A DNA stretch of 64,000 bases from Pseudalkalibacillus sp045920555 (GCF_045920555.1 NZ_CP174509.1:1860001-1924000); one strand, 5' to 3'. Shown: positions 35,762-45,416, counted from the first letter of the stretch. Made by a program: numbers and translations. The notes: a model not told the origin generated them from the sequence alone.

Positions 35762-35791
35762 TTGATTAATATACTGTAGGGGGGTATAGTA
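35762..35791 (+). promoter_or_regulatory. csoR-copA-copZ promoter with overlapping CsoR operator
   Basis: -35 TTGATT (35762), 17-base spacer, -10 TATAGT (35785). The spacer holds ATACTGTAGGGGGGTAT, an imperfect dyad with a G tract like known CsoR operators, so apo-CsoR would block the polymerase and Cu(I) would release it. Confidence 0.7.
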
Positions 35792-35823
35792 ATAATTAAG
35801 AAAAGATGAAAGAAGGTGGAACG

Positions 35824-36123
35824 ATGGAAGAGCATGACTCGCCAATCATTCCAAGAACGGAAAATGAAAAGATCAAAATACAAAATCGTCTTAAGCGGAT
35901 TGAAGGCCAGGTCCGGGGATTGCACAAAATGGTGGAAGAAGATCGTTATTGTATGGATATCCTCGTCCAAATCTCAGCGATCAATTCTGCTCTCAAGCAG
36001 GTGGGTTTTTCTTTGATGGAACGCCATGCCAATACATGCGTAAAGCATTCCATCGAATCCGGTAATGGTGATGAATATATCGAAGAATTGATGAAGATTG
36101 TAAGGCAGTTTTCAAAGTCATAA
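35824..36123 (+). CDS. csoR: Copper-sensing repressor CsoR
   Basis: 99 residues from ATG 35824 after GAAGGTGG; an ATG six codons upstream is less well placed. The Cu(I) ligands Cys43, His68 and Cys72 are present (RYCMDIL ... ERHANTC), with the same 25 and 4 residue spacings as Bacillus subtilis CsoR. The DUF156 fold opens with KIQNRLKRIEGQVRGLHKMV. It represses the copper efflux operon and is released by Cu(I). The operator overlaps its own promoter, so it is autoregulated with copA and copZ. Confidence 0.93.
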   Translation: MEEHDSPIIPRTENEKIKIQNRLKRIEGQVRGLHKMVEEDRYCMDILVQISAINSALKQVGFSLMERHANTCVKHSIESGNGDEYIEELMKIVRQFSKS

Positions 36124-36141
36124 ATAAAAGAAGGTGTACAC

Positions 36142-38565
36142 ATGAGTGAAGCACTAGAAAGACAAAAGCCGTGGAAGGATGAAAAAATACCTATCACAGG
36201 TATGACTTGTGCTGCGTGTTCCAGCCGTATCGAGAAAGTATTGAATAAAATGGACGGGGTGAACGCAACCGTCAATTTGTCGACTGAAGAAGCCACAATC
36301 AAATATGATCCGGACACGGTGAAAACCGAAGACATTATTAAAAGGATACAAAAGCTTGGATACGATGTACCGACTGAAGGTCTTGAACTTGACATACAAG
36401 GGATGACATGCGCTGCTTGTTCCAGCCGTATCGAGAAAGTGATTGGTAAAATGGAAGGCGTCCAAAGCATAAACGTCAATTTGACGACAGAAACGGGTAA
36501 AATCGAAATACAACCCGGGCTTGTTACGGAGGAAGACATTCTTCAGAGGATCGAAAAGCTTGGATACAAGGCAGAAGTGAAGCAAGATAGAAGCGCGAAA
36601 GAAGAGAAGAAAGATAAGGAACTGAAGAATAGACAGAGGAAGCTACTACTCTCAATCCTGCTTTCAGCGCCATTATTGTATACGATGTTCGGGCATTTAC
36701 CTTTTACTACAGGTATCCCTGTGCCTCATTTCTTGATGAATCCCTGGGTACAGTTTTTATTAGCCACCCCAGTCCAGTTCTATATCGGTGGCCCGTTTTA
36801 TGTCGGTGCATACCGGGCACTCAAAAATAAAAGCGCTAATATGGATGTACTTGTGGCATTAGGTACTTCCGCGGCCTACTTTTATAGCTTGTTGGAAACG
36901 CTGAGGGGTGCATACTGGCCAGGTTACCAACCCCAATTGTATTTTGAAACTAGTGCGATTTTGATCACTTTGATCTTAGTAGGAAAGTACTTCGAATTTC
37001 TTGCAAAGGGCCGTACGACTTTGGCGATCAAATCACTGCTCAATCTCCAGGCGAAAGACGCTACCATCATTGAAAATGGGGTGGAAAGGAAAGTAGCTGT
37101 CGATCAAGTCCGTGTAGGGGATCATTTGCTTGTAAAACCTGGAGAAAAGATTCCGGTAGACGGAGAAATCGTCAAAGGGCGATCATCGATAGATGAATCG
37201 ATGATCACTGGTGAGTCGATTCCTGTTGAAAAAAACACTGGCGATTCAGTAATCGGTTCGACCATCAACAAGAATGGCACGTTGACAATCGAAGCGACAA
37301 AGGTCGGGAAAGATACAGCGCTTGCGGGCATCATCAAAATCGTGGAGGACGCACAAGGGTCCAAGGCTCCGATCCAAAGGATGGCCGATGTCATTTCTGG
37401 CATTTTCGTGCCGATTGTCGTAGCAATCAGTGTTGTCGTGTTCTTCATCTGGTATCTATTTGCAGCACCTGGGCAACTTACAATGGCTCTTGAAGCATCC
37501 ATCGCAGTACTCGTCATCGCTTGTCCTTGTGCGCTAGGTCTTGCAACTCCGACTTCGATCATGGTGGGAACAGGAAAAGGTGCCGAACAGGGAATCCTTT
37601 TCAAAGGCGGAGAGTTTTTAGAAGGTACCCATCGGATCGACACCGTATTGTTCGATAAGACTGGAACGATCACGAAAGGTAAACCAGAAGTGACAGAATG
37701 GATTCCTTTAAGAGAGGACAATCAATTGCTGAGTTTGCTCGTATCAGCTGAAAAAGGATCAGAGCATCCATTGGCAAGTGCAATTGTCGCTTATGGTGAG
37801 GAACATCAGGTTGAAAGTTTGGAAGCCGACCATTTTGAGGCCGTACCAGGACACGGGATTATGGCAGATATCTCGTATCGTAAGGTTCTGGTCGGAACCC
37901 GCAAGCTGATGGAACAACATCTCATCCAAACTTCAAAGTATGAAGACAAAATAAAAGATTTGGAGCATGAAGGAAAAACAGTCATGCTTATGGCGGTCAA
38001 TCAAGACTTGGTTGCTCTCGTTGCGGTGGCAGATACAATCAAAGATACTTCTAAAACAGCGATCGAACAATTGAAGCGAATGGGAATCGATGTTTACATG
38101 ATCACGGGTGACAATCAACGGACCGCAAAAGCGATTGCAGATCAGATCGGAATTGAAGGTGTTTTTGCTGAGGTGCTTCCAGAAGATAAATCTGAAAAGG
38201 TGCGTGAACTGCAATCCCAGGGGAAAAAAGTGATGATGGTGGGCGACGGAATCAATGATGCGCCTGCCCTGGCACTTTCCGATATCGGGGTTGCGATCGG
38301 TACCGGTACGGATGTTGCTATTGAAACAGCAGACATCACCCTGGTCGGCGGAGACCTGACCCTTCTGGCTAAAGCGATTGGCCTCAGTAAAAAGACGATG
38401 AGGAATATACGCCAAAACCTATTTTGGGCACTATTTTATAACTCAGCAGGCATTCCGGTAGCCGCACTCGGACTATTAGCGCCATGGGTGGCTGGGGCGG
38501 CAATGGCCTTCAGTTCAGTTTCAGTGGTAAGTAACTCTCTTCGATTGAAAAGAGTGAAATTATAA
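36142..38565 (+). CDS. copA: Copper-translocating P1B-type ATPase
   Basis: 807 residues. Two N-terminal heavy-metal-associated domains each carry MTCAACSSRIEKV (Cys23/Cys26 and Cys90/Cys93). The membrane metal site is CPC at 461-463 in IACPCALGLATPT. The phosphorylation site is Asp505 in DKTGTITKG, with the HP dipeptide in GSEHPLASA and the hinge in MVGDGINDAPALALSDIG. It exports Cu(I) at ATP cost across the cytoplasmic membrane. It lies between csoR and copZ, as in Bacillus subtilis, with AAGAAGGTG before the start. Confidence 0.95.
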   Translation: MSEALERQKPWKDEKIPITGMTCAACSSRIEKVLNKMDGVNATVNLSTEEATIKYDPDTVKTEDIIKRIQKLGYDVPTEGLELDIQGMTCAACSSRIEKVIGKMEGVQSINVNLTTETGKIEIQPGLVTEEDILQRIEKLGYKAEVKQDRSAKEEKKDKELKNRQRKLLLSILLSAPLLYTMFGHLPFTTGIPVPHFLMNPWVQFLLATPVQFYIGGPFYVGAYRALKNKSANMDVLVALGTSAAYFYSLLETLRGAYWPGYQPQLYFETSAILITLILVGKYFEFLAKGRTTLAIKSLLNLQAKDATIIENGVERKVAVDQVRVGDHLLVKPGEKIPVDGEIVKGRSSIDESMITGESIPVEKNTGDSVIGSTINKNGTLTIEATKVGKDTALAGIIKIVEDAQGSKAPIQRMADVISGIFVPIVVAISVVVFFIWYLFAAPGQLTMALEASIAVLVIACPCALGLATPTSIMVGTGKGAEQGILFKGGEFLEGTHRIDTVLFDKTGTITKGKPEVTEWIPLREDNQLLSLLVSAEKGSEHPLASAIVAYGEEHQVESLEADHFEAVPGHGIMADISYRKVLVGTRKLMEQHLIQTSKYEDKIKDLEHEGKTVMLMAVNQDLVALVAVADTIKDTSKTAIEQLKRMGIDVYMITGDNQRTAKAIADQIGIEGVFAEVLPEDKSEKVRELQSQGKKVMMVGDGINDAPALALSDIGVAIGTGTDVAIETADITLVGGDLTLLAKAIGLSKKTMRNIRQNLFWALFYNSAGIPVAALGLLAPWVAGAAMAFSSVSVVSNSLRLKRVKL

Positions 38566-38591
38566 AAACAAATTTTATAGGAGGTTTTAAA

Positions 38592-38795
38592 ATGGAAAAG
38601 ACTCTCGATATAAAGGGAATGACTTGCAACCATTGCAAGCAGGCAATCACGACTGCGCTGCAAGACTTAAACGGCGTTAACTACGTAGTAGTAGACTTGA
38701 AACAAGGTAAGGCACATGTGAATTATGAAGAAGGTAAAGTTACAGAGGCACAAATGAAAGAAGCAGTAGAAGATCAAGGCTACGATGTGAATTAA
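38592..38795 (+). CDS. copZ: Copper chaperone CopZ
   Basis: 67 residues, a single heavy-metal-associated domain with GMTCNHCKQAI (Cu(I)-binding Cys pair) and the usual GYDVN end. TAGGAGG lies just upstream of the ATG. CopZ carries Cu(I) in the cytoplasm and delivers it to the HMA domains of CopA, the gene just before. This is the last gene of the operon, followed by a terminator. Confidence 0.95.
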   Translation: MEKTLDIKGMTCNHCKQAITTALQDLNGVNYVVVDLKQGKAHVNYEEGKVTEAQMKEAVEDQGYDVN

Positions 38796-38805
38796 GTGAT
38801 GAATG

Positions 38806-38832
38806 AACCGTCCAACAGGGCGGTTTTTTTGT
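38806..38832 (+). terminator. Terminator of csoR-copA-copZ
   Basis: AACCGTCC, AACA loop, GGGCGGTT and seven T residues. Confidence 0.85.
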
Positions 38833-38993
38833 GATCTGGACAAAAACCTCTTATATCGGTGCAAATCCAAAACTTGGTGGAACATAATCAAAATTGATCG
38901 GTGAAATCAATGGCGGGCAGCTTCATCAGTTAGTCAATCAGAAACATGGATAACCTTGACTGAATAGATTGTGGTAAAAGGGCGGTGATTCAC

Positions 38994-39356
38994 TTGTCTA
39001 ATTCAGAGTGGGATTATTATGACGGCTATTCAGGTTGGGGAGAATGGGTACCTCGTCTTCCGATTTCGACCGATCCTGAAGACGTGACGAAATTGAAGCA
39101 TTCTGCAAAAAGCTTCTTGCGGCCAGCAAACGAGCTCCATGGATTTCTGGAAGCTGTGGCTGAAAAGAAAGGATTTGCAGAACAACTGAAAAAAGCTGCA
39201 GAGTTGAATCAGAATAAAAAAGTACACGACTTGATCAAGTCAACAGGTGTGGTAACCGATTTCGCCACAAACATGAATCCAGACGGTATCCGCATCACAT
39301 TTCAGCCTGAAGCGGTAGATGCTTGTTTTCAAATCACACTCTCTTTATGTTGGTAA
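38994..39356 (+). CDS. Conserved hypothetical protein (about 120 aa)
   Basis: TTG 38994 lies seven bases after GGGCGGTG and is the best start; a GTG at 38985 overlaps the ribosome site. The product begins SNSEWDYYDGYSGWGEWVPR, aromatic and Gly-rich, followed by a Lys-rich helical middle (SAKSFLRPANELHGFLEAVA) and a C-terminal GIRITFQPEAVDACFQITLS segment. No known catalytic motif or membrane segment is seen. Its own promoter seems likely since a terminator precedes it. Function unknown. Confidence 0.65.
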   Translation: MSNSEWDYYDGYSGWGEWVPRLPISTDPEDVTKLKHSAKSFLRPANELHGFLEAVAEKKGFAEQLKKAAELNQNKKVHDLIKSTGVVTDFATNMNPDGIRITFQPEAVDACFQITLSLCW

Positions 39357-39518
39357 AATGCAACTTTAGACCTCAACAACCAAAAAAAATTGGGAAAATC
39401 CATGATAAAATATGTGGTTTTTCTGCATGAAATTCCACTTACTTTCCCAATACAACAGTAGTCCAGGCTGTGGTAGGATAAAAGTACCTTAAAAATAATT
39501 GATAAAGGATGTGGGAAA

Positions 39519-39734
39519 ATGTCTAGAATGATTGTAACCGTAAAAAGAGGAAAGAAGTGGGCAAATATTTTAGACGGGAATTACCGATCCTCTAGTACGC
39601 ATCTTACGCAGCAGGATGCAATTGAAGTTGCTAAGCACAGAGCACAGCAAAAAGGATATGAACATGTCATTTACCGTAAAGACGGCACGATCCGTGAAAT
39701 CAACAAGTACTTACCTTTAACAATTCAACAATAA
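39519..39734 (+). CDS. DUF2188 domain protein
   Basis: 71 residues from ATG 39519. The pattern W...L.G......H..TQ..A...A...A...G.E.V.. with HVIYRKDGTIREIN at the end is that of DUF2188 proteins (compact alpha/beta domain). Function unknown. GGATGTGGG precedes the start, a modest ribosome site. A strong terminator follows. Confidence 0.8.
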   Translation: MSRMIVTVKRGKKWANILDGNYRSSSTHLTQQDAIEVAKHRAQQKGYEHVIYRKDGTIREINKYLPLTIQQ

Positions 39735-39767
39735 TGGAAAAGAACAAACGAATTCAATACAAAGATC

Positions 39768-39816
39768 AAAGGAATGATCCTAAGGTGAACAATCTTTAAA
39801 GATCATTCCTTTTTTT
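39768..39816 (+). terminator. Terminator of the DUF2188 gene
   Basis: AAAGGAATGATC at 39768 pairs with GATCATTCCTTT at 39801, with a T run. Confidence 0.8.
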
Positions 39817-39901
39817 CATGGACTGAGGTGTCGATTCACCGTCAAACTCGTTGCCTTCGTCGATATAACTGAAATCAAAACTTCAACTATAATACCTTAA
39901 A

Positions 39902-40498
39902 TTACAATAACGGAAAAGCAAGAAATAACAAGATATCGAAAACAAGATGTGAAAGTAGGGGAACCAGGATATTCTTCGTCTTTTCATACAGTATTGCCCA
40001 TACGATACCTGCAAACAGCGCTGCTAATACAAGCAGGATGCTGCCGGATGCAAGATGGGCGAGAGCATACAATAACACGGATAAAACTAATCGGAAACGT
40101 ACGGATCCGGATAATCGACTCTGCACGTAACCTCTCCAGAAGAATTCCTCAGCTGGAATAATGATTGTGAACACGATCAGAGTGTGCCACCATATTTTAG
40201 GAGAAATCAATCCATACAGATTTTCCAATTCTTCAAATAAACCAGACATGAACACGTTCACCAGCAGTTTTCCAAAGGCAAAAAGTCCATAAAGTACAAT
40301 CCCGCTTCCTACACCTATTGCAATCTGCTTTTTGCTTGGGAGCTTCAACATCAGTTTTCCTAATAAAAGAGCGAAAAGCAGCAAGCCACCCTGCACAAGA
40401 GGGAATAGAAACCAAAAATTTTCGGATGATTGGAAGGCATATCCCAACATAATCCATGCAATCAACACAATCATAAAAGGGAAGACGTTCTTAGACAT
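39902..40498 (-). CDS. CPBP-family intramembrane metalloprotease-like protein
   Basis: 198 residues with about six transmembrane helices. The CPBP (CAAX protease/bacteriocin-processing) motifs are present: EEFFWRGYVQSRL in place of EExxxR, ALAHLASG with a His, and SHLVFDILLF near the end. Such proteins may process prenylated or bacteriocin-type peptides, but most are uncharacterised. It overlaps the preceding EamA gene by 8 bases and is its downstream operon partner. Confidence 0.82.
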   Translation of the reverse strand: MSKNVFPFMIVLIAWIMLGYAFQSSENFWFLFPLVQGGLLLFALLLGKLMLKLPSKKQIAIGVGSGIVLYGLFAFGKLLVNVFMSGLFEELENLYGLISPKIWWHTLIVFTIIIPAEEFFWRGYVQSRLSGSVRFRLVLSVLLYALAHLASGSILLVLAALFAGIVWAILYEKTKNILVPLLSHLVFDILLFLAFPLL

Positions 40499-41420
40499 AT
40501 TGCTTCATGCCACCCTCTGCTCTTGTTTTTGGGAGGCGCTTCCGTTTTAAGAAAACATAGATTCCGAAAAGGATGATAGCACCACCGGTTATTTGTTCAA
40601 TTCGTACGGTTTCATTCAAAATGAAATAAGCAAGGATCGATGCCCCTACAGGCTCTCCTAATATCGACATGGAAACAACGTTTGCACTTACATATTTCAA
40701 TGCCCAGTTGAAGAGGGTATGCCCTAGTAATGTAGGGAATAGCGCCAAAAGCAAGAAATACACCCAGTCTTCTTTCGGGAAAGGACCCAGCGAGTATCCT
40801 AGAGATAAATCATAAATGAAAAGGGTACCTGTCGCCATTCCATAAACTAAGAAAGTGTATGTCATCAGATGGAGTCGTTTTCGTACCGTCTGACCGAATA
40901 GATAATAGACAGTTACTGCAACCGCCCCTAACAATGCAAGTAGATCCCCAAACAACGCCATTCCGCTGATCTTGAAATCTCCCCAGCTGATCAGGATGCT
41001 TCCGCCTATGGCTAATCCCCCGCCGACAAATGCTTTTAAGGAAAGCTTCTCTTTAAAAAAGATATAGGTTCCTACAAAGGCGAATACCGGTTGTAAAGTG
41101 ACAAGGACGACTGAGCTTGCCACTGATGTGTAGTTCAAAGATTCGAACCATAAGATAAAATGAAATGCTAGAAAAATCCCCGAGAACAAGCAGAAGAGAA
41201 GATCCCTTTTCTCAATCTTCTTGAAATCCTCTCTAAAATATAAAAAGATGAAAGGCAGCATCAACAACGTTGTAAACAATAAGCGATAAGTAGCGATTAC
41301 AGGTGCAGGTGCTGTTGAAAGCTTGACGAGTATGGCGGAAGTAGAAACGGATAATACACCGATACCTATTGCGAAATATGGATTGATGACTGGTTCTTGT
41401 TTCAAGAGAATGACCCCCAT
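40491..41420 (-). CDS. EamA-family (DMT superfamily) transporter
   Basis: 309 residues with ten hydrophobic segments in two EamA repeats. The chain starts with about 8 hydrophilic residues, then FAIGIGVLSVSTSAILVKLS. The second repeat ends SILGEPVGASILAYFILNET, a common EamA motif. It is expected to export metabolites or amino acids; substrate unknown. It is co-directional and overlapping with the CPBP gene. Confidence 0.85.
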   Translation of the reverse strand: MGVILLKQEPVINPYFAIGIGVLSVSTSAILVKLSTAPAPVIATYRLLFTTLLMLPFIFLYFREDFKKIEKRDLLFCLFSGIFLAFHFILWFESLNYTSVASSVVLVTLQPVFAFVGTYIFFKEKLSLKAFVGGGLAIGGSILISWGDFKISGMALFGDLLALLGAVAVTVYYLFGQTVRKRLHLMTYTFLVYGMATGTLFIYDLSLGYSLGPFPKEDWVYFLLLALFPTLLGHTLFNWALKYVSANVVSMSILGEPVGASILAYFILNETVRIEQITGGAIILFGIYVFLKRKRLPKTRAEGGMKQYV

Positions 41421-41572
41421 ACTATTTCTATTAATAGTTGTAGTTTATCACGCTCGGATTCCAAGAGAAATACACAATTCAAAATAATTACAAAATATGC
41501 TAAAGAGAAGTCGATAATTGTCGATATAATGCGTATAAGAAGAAACAAGCTCAATGTTGGGGGTATTCATTT

Positions 41573-43139
41573 ATGACTCTGTCTCGTGTTCAGATCGGTG
41601 TTGGATCGCTCGTTATCTGCATATTGATGACTTATCTCCTTAGTAGAGAAACAACGCCGCTTTTTACAGACTTCATACTTGTTGATTCATTGGACGGGAC
41701 GGTCTTACGAGAAAAATATCTTTTGCTTGATGGGCTAGGCATTTTTATCATTGTCTCCTCGTTTCATCAGAAATAAGACAATCTTCTCATTCGATATCAG
41801 GACAGATTTACGATATCTTACTCACACTGGGAAATCATCAGGCCGATCATCCAATATACCGGTGTTTTTATTCTGCTTTATGATTTATTATTCGTATATC
41901 AAAATAACAAAGTATTATTTGGAAGTCTGGTCGTAACCTTTGTATTAGTTATCTGCCGTGACATCATCAGTATCATTCAGAATCAATCCCTTGTAAAACA
42001 TCTGAAGCTTTTCAATCAACATCTTGAAAAGAAGATTGGCGAACGTACCCAGGAGTTGACGGATTCCCATAAAGACTTGGAGGATGCATTCAAGCAGATC
42101 GAGTACATCGCACGTCATGATACATTCAGTCGTCTACCTAACCGTAGATATCTTGAACAAATGATAGAATGGAAAATTATTGATTCAAGTCAGTCGCGTA
42201 CGATGGCATCTCTTATTCTCCTGGATGTCGACCGTTTAAAGCATGTGAACGATACACTCGGCCATTCATTAGGCGACCAGCTCTTATTACAAGTCATTAA
42301 AAGAATTAAAAGCTGCCTTCCAGAGGGTACCTTCATGGCCCGGCATGGAGGGGACGAATTTGCCATATTGATAGACGGTTTTTATTATGAAGATGAAATC
42401 AAAGAATTAACGACCAAAATTATCAATACGATTGAACATCCCTTTCATATCAATGATAAAGAATTGTCCATCACCTTGAGGGTAGGGGTGTCAATCTACC
42501 CGGAACATGGTGATTCTGTTGAAGAGTTGATGAAACATGCAGACCTTGCTATGTATAAGGCTAAAGAGGATAGAAAAAGTAAAGTCGTCTTCTATTCAAC
42601 TGAAATGGACGAGGAACTTGTTGGCAGAATGGAACTTTTGAAAGTCGAAGATTTCGATGCTTTTGACGGAGACACTCTTTCCAGCAGATAAATTAGTGAT
42701 CGAAATTACGGAGAGTGTAGCGATGAATAAAGAGGAATGCTTAACAGCTCAATTACAAGAAATAGCTGCGATGGGAGTCCAGGTTTCGATTGATGATTTC
42801 GGGACTGGTTATTCTTCCTTAAGCTATGTCAAAAAATATCCATTGAACCAACTGAAAATTGCACGGCCGTTCATAATGGACGTACCGGGTAACTTTAATG
42901 ACACCGCTATGATCAAAGCGATCATCGATTTATCTCATCATTTCAATTTATCTGTTGTTGTAGAAGGAGTCGAAACTATTGAGCAGTTAAATTTCCTTCG
43001 ATCCATCAATTGTGAAGAAGTCCAAGGCTTCTATTTTTAACCCTTAAGCAATACAGACTTGGAACATAGTTATTTACTACCATTGAAACAAAGTGTTCAT
43101 GGAAGGATTGACTTAACGTCTGTCCTTTTTTATTTATAG
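41573..43139 (+). pseudogene. Membrane GGDEF-EAL cyclic-di-GMP enzyme, heavily decayed
   Basis: The N-terminal TM frame (ATG 41573) ends early at TAA 41774. Another frame reads FVLVICRDIISIIQNQSLVK, LNQHLEKK-type linker and a good GGDEF domain (ARHDTFSRLPNRRYL, LDVDRLKHVNDTLGHSLGD, ARHGGDEFAIL) up to 42691. The sequence then jumps to a late EAL segment (LVIEITESV, IDDFGTGYSSLSYVKKYPLN, LSVVVEGVETIEQLNFLR). The first ~100 EAL residues, including the EAL motif, are missing, LKIDRSFI has become LKIARPFI, and a TAA at 43038 interrupts GFYF-PLSNTDLE. Several frameshifts, a deletion and a stop make it inactive as a whole; the GGDEF part alone is intact. Confidence 0.82.
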
Positions 43140-43180
43140 GTTTTTTTAGATTTTAATGTTGTTTTTGAAAATTACAGTAA

Positions 43181-43447
43181 GCAAAATTTACGACACTTCT
43201 GCAGGAAAAGCGAACCAGGAGAGATCCCGCAGTTTGGATGCAGAGAGATGATGTCCAGCTCAGCGACCAGTCACTTGGATCACTTCAAACTTCCTGCGGC
43301 GGTCGACACATTGATTTACATGTATGAGCCCACGCAGAACCAAGTCTTTGTTGGTTCAAGCCTCCTCGTCAGTTTTCCAGTGACCTACGTGCCTAAGCGG
43401 GTCGCTTCCTCTTTTCTTCAGCCCGCGGAAAGGGAGTGAATTTTCGC
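43181..43447 (-). repeat. Dispersed structured repeat, subfamily B, copy B2
   Basis: Reverse-oriented relative to B1 (61245-61488). The right edge here is GAAAGGGAGTGAATTTTCGC, the reverse of the element start. The internal hairpin GAACCAA (43337) with TTGGTTC (43351) is conserved in B1 (61334/61349). Apparent short reading frames inside are not genes. Confidence 0.8.
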
Positions 43448-43646
43448 AACAACATAACCTATCATAAAAGCAAAATTACACTGGAAACGGTTTCATTTGG
43501 GCTGACATTTGGACGGCTGTTGAATACGATATTAAAGGCAATGCAGCACTATTGGTGGTTTTCATCCTCTTTTTCACAACCAAGAGTAAATTGTCGAATT
43601 AAGGGAATAAAGGGAGTAACAAGGTATAAGAAGAGGAAGGATTTAG

Positions 43647-44684
43647 ATGATGGAAAAATCAAAACTATACGATGTGTTGGAGACGATGAGGCTTCCGAAT
43701 GGAGCCTATCTCGCAAGTCCATCTAAGCATTATTCCTATGTGTGGATTCGTGATGTATGTTATGCGGCACTTCCATTTCTATATAACAACGATGACAGGT
43801 TCGAAAAAGCGTATTATGCCCTTTTAGACTTATTCAAGACCTATGAATGGAAAATCGATATTCATCGGTACCAAAGACCTGTATACCGCTATGAATATAT
43901 CCATGCCCGTTATTCTACTGATCTCAAAGAACTTCCTGTCGAGTGGGGGCATGCCCAGCATGATGCGATCGGCAGCTTCTTGTGGGGAATCGGTGCCGGT
44001 TTAGCACGTGGGAAGAAGATGATTCGAGAGGAAAAAGACCGGGAAATCATTCAGAAACTCGTGGATTATTTGAACTGTGTGCAGTATTGGTCTGATGAGG
44101 ATAACGGAATGTGGGAAGAATATCAAGAGCTTCATGCATCCAGTGTCGGAGCGTGTGTTGCAGGATTGAAACAGGTGCGAATGCTGGTCGATGTACCAGA
44201 TGAGTTGATAAAAAAGGGAGAAGAGACTCTCAGATTCTTACTTCCAAGAGAAAGTCAGACAAAAGAAACAGATCTTGCGTTATTGTCTTTGATATATCCT
44301 TATCAAATTGTGTCCCGAAAGACTGCACTTGAAATATTAGCGAATGTAACAGGCCAGCTAGAAAGAAAATATGGCTGCCTCCGTTATAAAGGGGATCAGT
44401 ATTTTAATGAAGGTTCAGAAGCTGAGTGGTGTTTCGGTTTCCCGTGGCTAGGTCTATGCTATGGACAGTTAGGAGACATACGTAAAGTTGAAGAGTATTT
44501 AAAAAAGACCAAGTCCATTGTCCCTGCGGATGGAAAAGTACCGGAACTTTACATCGGCGGTACAGACAAAGCGAATGAAAATACACCTTTGGCCTGGGCT
44601 GTATCGATGAGTATCCTGCTATTCGAATATGCAGAGGCCCTAAACAATGAAAAAATCGAGAACACAGAGACTTCCCTTGGATAG
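43647..44684 (+). CDS. GH15-like glycoside hydrolase (six-hairpin fold)
   Basis: 345 residues from ATG 43647, with GAGGAAGG upstream (the following ATG is equally possible). The sequence has RLPNGAYLASPSKHYSYVWI with IRDVCYAALPFLY, as in glucoamylase/phosphorylase-kinase-alpha type GH15 proteins. It also has VEWGHAQHDAIGSFLWGIGA, DEDNGMWEEYQELHASSVGA with a Glu pair that could include the catalytic residue, and TPLAWAVSMSILLFEY near the C-terminus. It is a cytosolic enzyme, shorter than secreted glucoamylases, and could act on oligosaccharides or trehalose. The substrate is unknown. Confidence 0.8.
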   Translation: MMEKSKLYDVLETMRLPNGAYLASPSKHYSYVWIRDVCYAALPFLYNNDDRFEKAYYALLDLFKTYEWKIDIHRYQRPVYRYEYIHARYSTDLKELPVEWGHAQHDAIGSFLWGIGAGLARGKKMIREEKDREIIQKLVDYLNCVQYWSDEDNGMWEEYQELHASSVGACVAGLKQVRMLVDVPDELIKKGEETLRFLLPRESQTKETDLALLSLIYPYQIVSRKTALEILANVTGQLERKYGCLRYKGDQYFNEGSEAEWCFGFPWLGLCYGQLGDIRKVEEYLKKTKSIVPADGKVPELYIGGTDKANENTPLAWAVSMSILLFEYAEALNNEKIENTETSLG

Positions 44685-44697
44685 GGGAAGTTTTTTT
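44670..44697 (+). terminator. Terminator overlapping the end of the GH15-like gene
   Basis: ACTTCCC at 44670 pairs with GGGGAAGT, followed by seven T residues. The stop codon lies within the loop. Confidence 0.8.
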
Positions 44698-44720
44698 ATG
44701 GATATCCCTATCTTCTATTC

Positions 44721-44996
44721 ATGCACCTTGTCTTATTCATTGCCCAGATCTATTCGACAGTCTATATTTCTATTGGCTCCAAAGGGTTCCGTGTGGGGAT
44801 TTTTTCTTATAAATGGGAAAAGGTTGCACGTGCGGATATTATAACGGGGTTTCATGAAGATAATCATAAATACCCTTCTGGAGGGGTTTTACGATTTTTT
44901 GTAAGAGAGAAAATCTACCGAGTTGAATTAAAAAATACCGAAATTGAAGAACTGATCACGTTTTTAGGAGAATATGTCGAAACAGACACACACTGA
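44721..44996 (+). CDS. Short PH-like/DUF5673-like fragment
   Basis: Up to 91 residues, with a hydrophobic start (MHLVLFIAQIYSTVYISIGS) and KWEKVARADIITGFHEDNHK, then FFVREKIYRVELKNTEIEEL. The later part looks like the small PH-like domain of bacterial membrane proteins (DUF5673-type). No ribosome site precedes ATG 44721 and a terminator lies just upstream, so this may be the remains of a longer membrane protein. Weak assignment. Confidence 0.35.
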   Translation: MHLVLFIAQIYSTVYISIGSKGFRVGIFSYKWEKVARADIITGFHEDNHKYPSGGVLRFFVREKIYRVELKNTEIEELITFLGEYVETDTH

Positions 44997-45102
44997 CATA
45001 AAAATTCAATTGAAAGAATTTTTTAAAATATCTAAATTTATACTTTTTTCTTGGGTAGAATCTGTTACAATAGAGTCAATCCAAAATAGGAGGGAAGCAA
45101 GT

Positions 45103-45375
45103 TTGGAAAAAATAAAACTAGGTCAACCTCCCCACTGTCACAAGGTTTCTTTCGATGGTAAAGCATTTAAGATCAAAGGATTAGAAAACGTTGTTGTACC
45201 GTTATCCGAGACAGAAACTGCGCAAATCGATGTTTTGAATGAAGAAACAGGAAATTTGAAACTTGTCGGAAAAGACACTATTTTGGCCCAATTAGAACTG
45301 CCACTCAGGTACTGTGAAGTAGGTCAAGGGTGGGTACTGAACAAATTATCAAAAAAGAAAAGGAAATCAGGATAA
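45103..45375 (+). CDS. Small conserved hypothetical protein
   Basis: 90 residues from TTG 45103, chosen because AGGAGGGAAGCAAG precedes it; a TACAAT box at 45066 could be its -10. It begins EKIKLGQPPHCHKVSFDGKA and continues VVPLSETETAQIDVLNEETG, then LELPLRYCEVGQGWVLNKLS and a Lys/Arg-rich end. The family is not recognised. It has its own promoter and terminator and is therefore an independent gene. Confidence 0.6.
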   Translation: MEKIKLGQPPHCHKVSFDGKAFKIKGLENVVVPLSETETAQIDVLNEETGNLKLVGKDTILAQLELPLRYCEVGQGWVLNKLSKKKRKSG

Positions 45376-45390
45376 TAAAAATAACACCAG

Positions 45391-45416
45391 GGCTGACACT
45401 TTTCGTCAGCCTTTTT
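45391..45416 (+). terminator. Terminator
   Basis: GGCTGAC, 7-base loop, GTCAGCC, then TTTTT. Confidence 0.85.

Noticed and set aside
35946..36539. 197-codon minus-strand frame opposite csoR/copA, and other long antisense frames such as 37122-37721 and 22563-23063
   Set aside because: They lie wholly opposite strongly recognised genes and have no ribosome site or family match.
43248..43439. Short frame inside repeat B2, and counterparts at 61169-61372 and 61294-61497 in B1
   Set aside because: Same peptide phrases arise only because the repeat is the same DNA; no ribosome sites and no family.
43436..43726. 96-codon frame between B2 and the GH15-like gene
   Set aside because: Begins in the repeat edge, overlaps the start of the GH15-like gene in another frame, and lacks a ribosome site and family features.
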